Below, piece by piece: positions 7,015 to 9,292 of a stretch of DNA of 9,292 nucleotides. Source of the DNA: a bacterium (lineage in GTDB: Bacteria; Bacillota; Clostridia; Oscillospirales; Acutalibacteraceae). The position numbers were made by a program, and so were the translations under genes. Location: NCBI GenBank assembly GCA_020625635.1, contig JAHLBL010000055.1, positions 1 through 9,292 on the forward strand, given 5' to 3'. The notes under the pieces are model-generated. The model searched no databases and had not been told where the DNA came from. It saw nothing but the letters and a program-made list of their open reading frames with translations. Positions within the stretch are counted from its first letter, which is position 1. Each line of letters begins with the position of its first letter.

Positions 7015-8064
7015 CTATTTATCCAACGCAACAAATTTGAACCCGTTCTTCTTGGCGTACTTCTCGGCGGCTGTGCCTTTGTAGCCTTTGATCGTGAAGC
7101 CTTTTACTTTTTTCGTTTTATAATTTAAATTTCTATACCCAAAAGAATTTGTACGAAGTTTTACAATACATTTTGGTAATGTGACCTGCTTTAAAGAATC
7201 ACAATTTGTGAATGCATCATAACAGACTGTAACATGCTTTTTTGTTTTAAAACTCAATTTTTTCAGTTTTTTACAACCCCAAAAAGCAAAGTCTCCTATC
7301 CTCTTTGTGTTTTTTGAAAAAAATACCGATTTTAAATGACTATTTCCGCAAAACGCAATTGTACCGATGGTTTTTGTTTGTTTTAGTGTAGTGAATTTTT
7401 TCGCTTTTTTATTAGGAGGATAACAGCACAAAATAGATTTGTTCTTATTATACAAAACCCCTTTTTTTGTTCTGTAATGCATATTTCCTTTTGCAACTGA
7501 AATGTTTTTTATTTTGGTCCCTTGAATAGAACTGGCACTAAAATGCTTTATATTTTTCCCGATTATAATTTTTGTCAATCCAGTATATTCAAATGTTTCT
7601 TGATCAATATCTTCTAAACTATCAGGCAAAGATATTTTGGTTAGTTTTGAACAATGGCTGAATGTACCCTCTAAAAATTTAATATTTCCTTTAATGTTAA
7701 CACTTTTTAAGCTTTTACAATTCATAACAGAAAAGCTCTCAATCTCAGTTATACTTTTAGGGAATGTAATATGTTCTACATATTTGTTTCCATTAAATCC
7801 TATTTCTTCCTCTCCTTCAACATCAAGTTGTACTCCAAATGTTGTAACAGGTAATCCTTTTATTTTGGACGGAACATTTACTGTTGAAGATTTTCCGACA
7901 TATCTTCCTATCAACACTTCGTTGTCAAGAATAGTATAATAATAATTTTTTGTTTTATAAACTGCCGGGCCCTCGCCATCCTCGCCTTCAAGAGCAAAGC
8001 AACCTGTTGTAGCACTTATGCTTAATAACACAAATAGTATCAATATCAATAGTGATTTTTTCAT
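7015..8064 (-). CDS. BspA-type leucine-rich-repeat exported protein, probable lipoprotein (LRR protein 2)
   Basis: A 349-residue exported protein. Residues 1-24 are a signal peptide (MKKSLLILILFVLLS core) with either a lipobox ATTGC (Cys22) or signal-peptidase-I cleavage after CFA. An acidic spacer (EGEDGEGP) follows. Residues about 37-85 resemble the opening cap of BspA proteins (YYYTILDNEVLIGRYVG.....VPSKIKGLPV), followed by LRR_5 repeats to about 315 and the tail GTAAEKYAKKNGFKFVA shared with LRR protein 1. The repeat bodies of the two proteins are otherwise clearly diverged. The ATG comes 2 nt after the stop of the Rhs tail reading frame, with GAGGG 7 nt upstream inside that tail's last codons, so the two are likely translated from one mRNA. 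This position is where Rhs loci normally carry the immunity gene; function is inferred, not shown. Confidence 0.87.
   Translation of the reverse strand: MKKSLLILILFVLLSISATTGCFALEGEDGEGPAVYKTKNYYYTILDNEVLIGRYVGKSSTVNVPSKIKGLPVTTFGVQLDVEGEEEIGFNGNKYVEHITFPKSITEIESFSVMNCKSLKSVNIKGNIKFLEGTFSHCSKLTKISLPDSLEDIDQETFEYTGLTKIIIGKNIKHFSASSIQGTKIKNISVAKGNMHYRTKKGVLYNKNKSILCCYPPNKKAKKFTTLKQTKTIGTIAFCGNSHLKSVFFSKNTKRIGDFAFWGCKKLKKLSFKTKKHVTVCYDAFTNCDSLKQVTLPKCIVKLRTNSFGYRNLNYKTKKVKGFTIKGYKGTAAEKYAKKNGFKFVALDK
7031..7106 (-). repeat. Shared 3' cap repeat, copy 2 (end of LRR protein 2)
   Basis: The partner of the repeat at 5738-5813, in direct orientation. The two bodies outside this block are diverged, so it stands out as a conserved end module of the LRR paralogues. 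Confidence 0.75.
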
Positions 8065-8066
8065 GT

Positions 8067-8612
8067 TTAGCCCTCTATTTCTTCTATTTTTTCTTTAAAT
8101 CTTAATTTTATCTTTATTAATCTAAAATAATAAGGAAAATTTGGATAATAATATATTTTATCATTTATTATATTATTCTTATCTTTAAAATCTATTTCTA
8201 TTTTTTTAATCTTTGTTTTCTTGTTCGAATCATTCTTATTTTTGTTCTTGTACCAATTATATAACTTACGTGTTTTTTCTTCTGCTGCTTTATACCGCCA
8301 AGGAAAAATTTCTTTACTGTCTTCAAAAAGGCTTGTAGAAACACCTATTTTTTTATTCAAATTTGTTGTACTAAGTGGATTTTTTCCTTTATATCCTTTT
8401 TCGTATGATTTAATTATTCGTTTTAACACATTGTCTTTAAGAACTTGTTTCTCTTCTTTATTAAAATACACCATTATTCTATGAGCATAAAAATCTTGCA
8501 AAGCATGTAACGCTAATCCAAGCAGCGCTTTGGATTGCGATTCTCGATCTGAAATTTTTACATTCAGCTTATATTTTTCTAAACTTTTTAGTATGTCTTT
8601 GTTTGTAATATT
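8067..8612 (-). pseudogene. Detached C-terminal part of the Rhs toxin tail, Het-C/zinc phospholipase C-like motif
   Basis: The frame is open from the A7 tract to TAA at 8067 (181 codons from AAT at 8612). It continues the Rhs tail after a one-base frame change. Near its start is LGLALHALQDFYAHR, which recalls the H-x3-D...H metal-binding helix of zinc phospholipase C, P1 nuclease and Het-C-like proteins. Then come a region with FEDSKEIFPWRYKAAEEKT and a very Lys/Asn/Ile-rich end. The only plausible start for a separate gene is TTG at 8501, which falls inside HALQD, would cut off the first motif His and has no convincing SD. It is therefore not read as an independent gene. It may be expressed through slippage at the A-tract, be a sequencing artefact, or be a true pseudogene half. 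Strongly AT-rich. The LRR protein 2 gene follows after 2 nt. Confidence 0.65.
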
Positions 8613-9292
8613 TTTTTATCAATTTTACCGTTAAGATATTCTAATACCGAAAGGTGTTTGTTTCCTTTTCTTTCTATAAAAACATCTTCTTTTTTATCCT
8701 TTTCCTTATAATACAGTGCATTAATCGGAATATAATAAGTCTTTTCTTTTTGATTTTTAAAATGAGAATCTTCTTTTTTGTCACAAGTTTTTATTTTTAC
8801 TTTATAGGTTTGATAGTTTCCATTCTGATCCTTTTTATTTGCAGAATACTTTAAATCAATTGCAGCATTAAACAATTGTTTTACAATTTCAAGATTATTT
8901 CTTGAATGAAATGGAGCAGAATAATTAACATCATATTCCTTTGTACTGCTAAAAAGAATATCAGCAAGAAGAGTTGATGACCAAACATTTTTTTTGAAAT
9001 TCGCTTGTTTACATAATTTTCTGTGCAACTTCAATGTCCAATTACCACTCGGATCATATCTATTAACCCCATTATTCTCACAATAAGCGAACATATTTGT
9101 GCTTAGAGGAGAACCTGAATAAGTGTCAACATATTCAGGGCTGTCCGCGTTTATAAAACGTCCGGTTTTCGGATCATAATAGCGACTCTGGAGATAATAG
9201 AGTCCTGTTTCGGAATCGTAAACATATCCACGATAGCGGAAAGGATTTAGCCCTTCGATTGCGCTGTCCTCGGATTCAGTTAAAATCTTTCC
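8588..9292 (-). CDS. Rhs-repeat protein, core end and first part of polymorphic C-terminal tail (partial)
   Basis: The 3' end of a large Rhs/YD-repeat gene whose start is beyond the right edge; 234 codons are in the window. Residues 15-83 (window numbering) are the conserved Rhs-associated core: LNPFRYRGYVYDSETGLYYL, SRYYDPKTGRFINAD, then MFAYCENNGVNRYDPSG (67-83), the usual border between shell and toxin. After it the sequence turns AT-rich and variable (NWTLKLHRKL...), with His90, Asp111/Asp121 and His129 as possible metal ligands. The frame stops at 8588, shortly after an A7 tract. With one extra A, or a -1 shift there, the protein runs on to 8067, giving a tail of about 325 residues ending in the HALQD...AH half. 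Rhs proteins of this kind deliver toxic C-termini in contact-dependent competition; the toxin type here is inferred. Confidence 0.88.
   Translation of the reverse strand, partial: GKILTESEDSAIEGLNPFRYRGYVYDSETGLYYLQSRYYDPKTGRFINADSPEYVDTYSGSPLSTNMFAYCENNGVNRYDPSGNWTLKLHRKLCKQANFKKNVWSSTLLADILFSSTKEYDVNYSAPFHSRNNLEIVKQLFNAAIDLKYSANKKDQNGNYQTYKVKIKTCDKKEDSHFKNQKEKTYYIPINALYYKEKDKKEDVFIERKGNKHLSVLEYLNGKIDKKILQTKTY
8611..8617 (-). other. A7 homopolymer at the reading-frame break of the Rhs tail
   Basis: On the - strand GAT is followed by seven A. The Rhs frame stops 21 nt beyond the tract, and the downstream frame has a TAA formed at the tract's first bases. The switch must therefore happen within about 25 nt, and the A-run is the natural site. 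Eight A instead of seven would fuse the frames exactly. Confidence 0.7.

Noticed and set aside
5728..8064. Repeats in the LRR genes as a CRISPR-like or tandem DNA repeat array
   Set aside because: The periodicity is protein-level (about 23 residues) and degenerate in DNA; there are no identical direct repeats with unique spacers.
8067..8501. A separate 144-residue gene, possibly an immunity protein for the Rhs toxin
   Set aside because: Its only start is a TTG inside the HALQDFYAH motif and no good SD precedes it; the frame clearly continues upstream to the A7 break, so it is the other half of the toxin tail.

Overview
The window looks like the chromosome of a Gram-positive gut-type clostridium, probably in or near Oscillospiraceae/Ruminococcaceae. 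This is inferred from the class-II (Firmicutes-type) GalT, TTG starts behind strong purine-rich ribosome sites, BspA-type leucine-rich-repeat lipoproteins and an Rhs/YD-repeat locus. TGA is used as stop. No rRNA, tRNA, CRISPR array or insertion sequence is visible.

Left half (2-5148, + strand, GC-rich): a compact alpha-galactoside utilisation operon. It holds the last 50 codons of a membrane transporter, a GH36 alpha-galactosidase, galactokinase and class-II galactose-1-phosphate uridylyltransferase. Genes are 10 nt apart, overlap by 4 nt, or are 2 nt apart, and a strong GC-rich hairpin at 5156-5190 closes the operon. Together they would import an alpha-galactoside (melibiose/raffinose type), release galactose and pass it into the Leloir pathway. 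galE and galM are not in the window.

Right half (5215-9292, - strand): read from the right edge leftwards there is (a) the end of an Rhs core with a polymorphic C-terminal tail, (b) the rest of that tail in another frame, separated by a break at an A7 tract, (c) a BspA-type LRR surface protein starting 2 nt after the tail's stop, (d) a remnant that joins an Rhs repeat to the end of a predicted amidase (Amidase_6-like), (e) a second LRR lipoprotein right behind that remnant, and (f) a hypoxanthine-DNA-glycosylase gene with host-like composition. The variable parts are strikingly AT-rich. The Rhs core, the Rhs remnant and the common 3' ends of the two LRR genes are closer to the host composition.

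Most interesting reading: the layout [Rhs toxin tail][LRR lipoprotein] occurs twice, once with a nearly complete tail and once with a decayed one. When the A7 break is repaired, the complete tail acquires a histidine/aspartate pattern (H, D, H, HALQD, AH) recalling the zinc phospholipase C/P1-nuclease/Het-C fold. The LRR lipoproteins are therefore candidate surface-located immunity proteins or toxin partners. That role is inference from gene order and export signals, not established.
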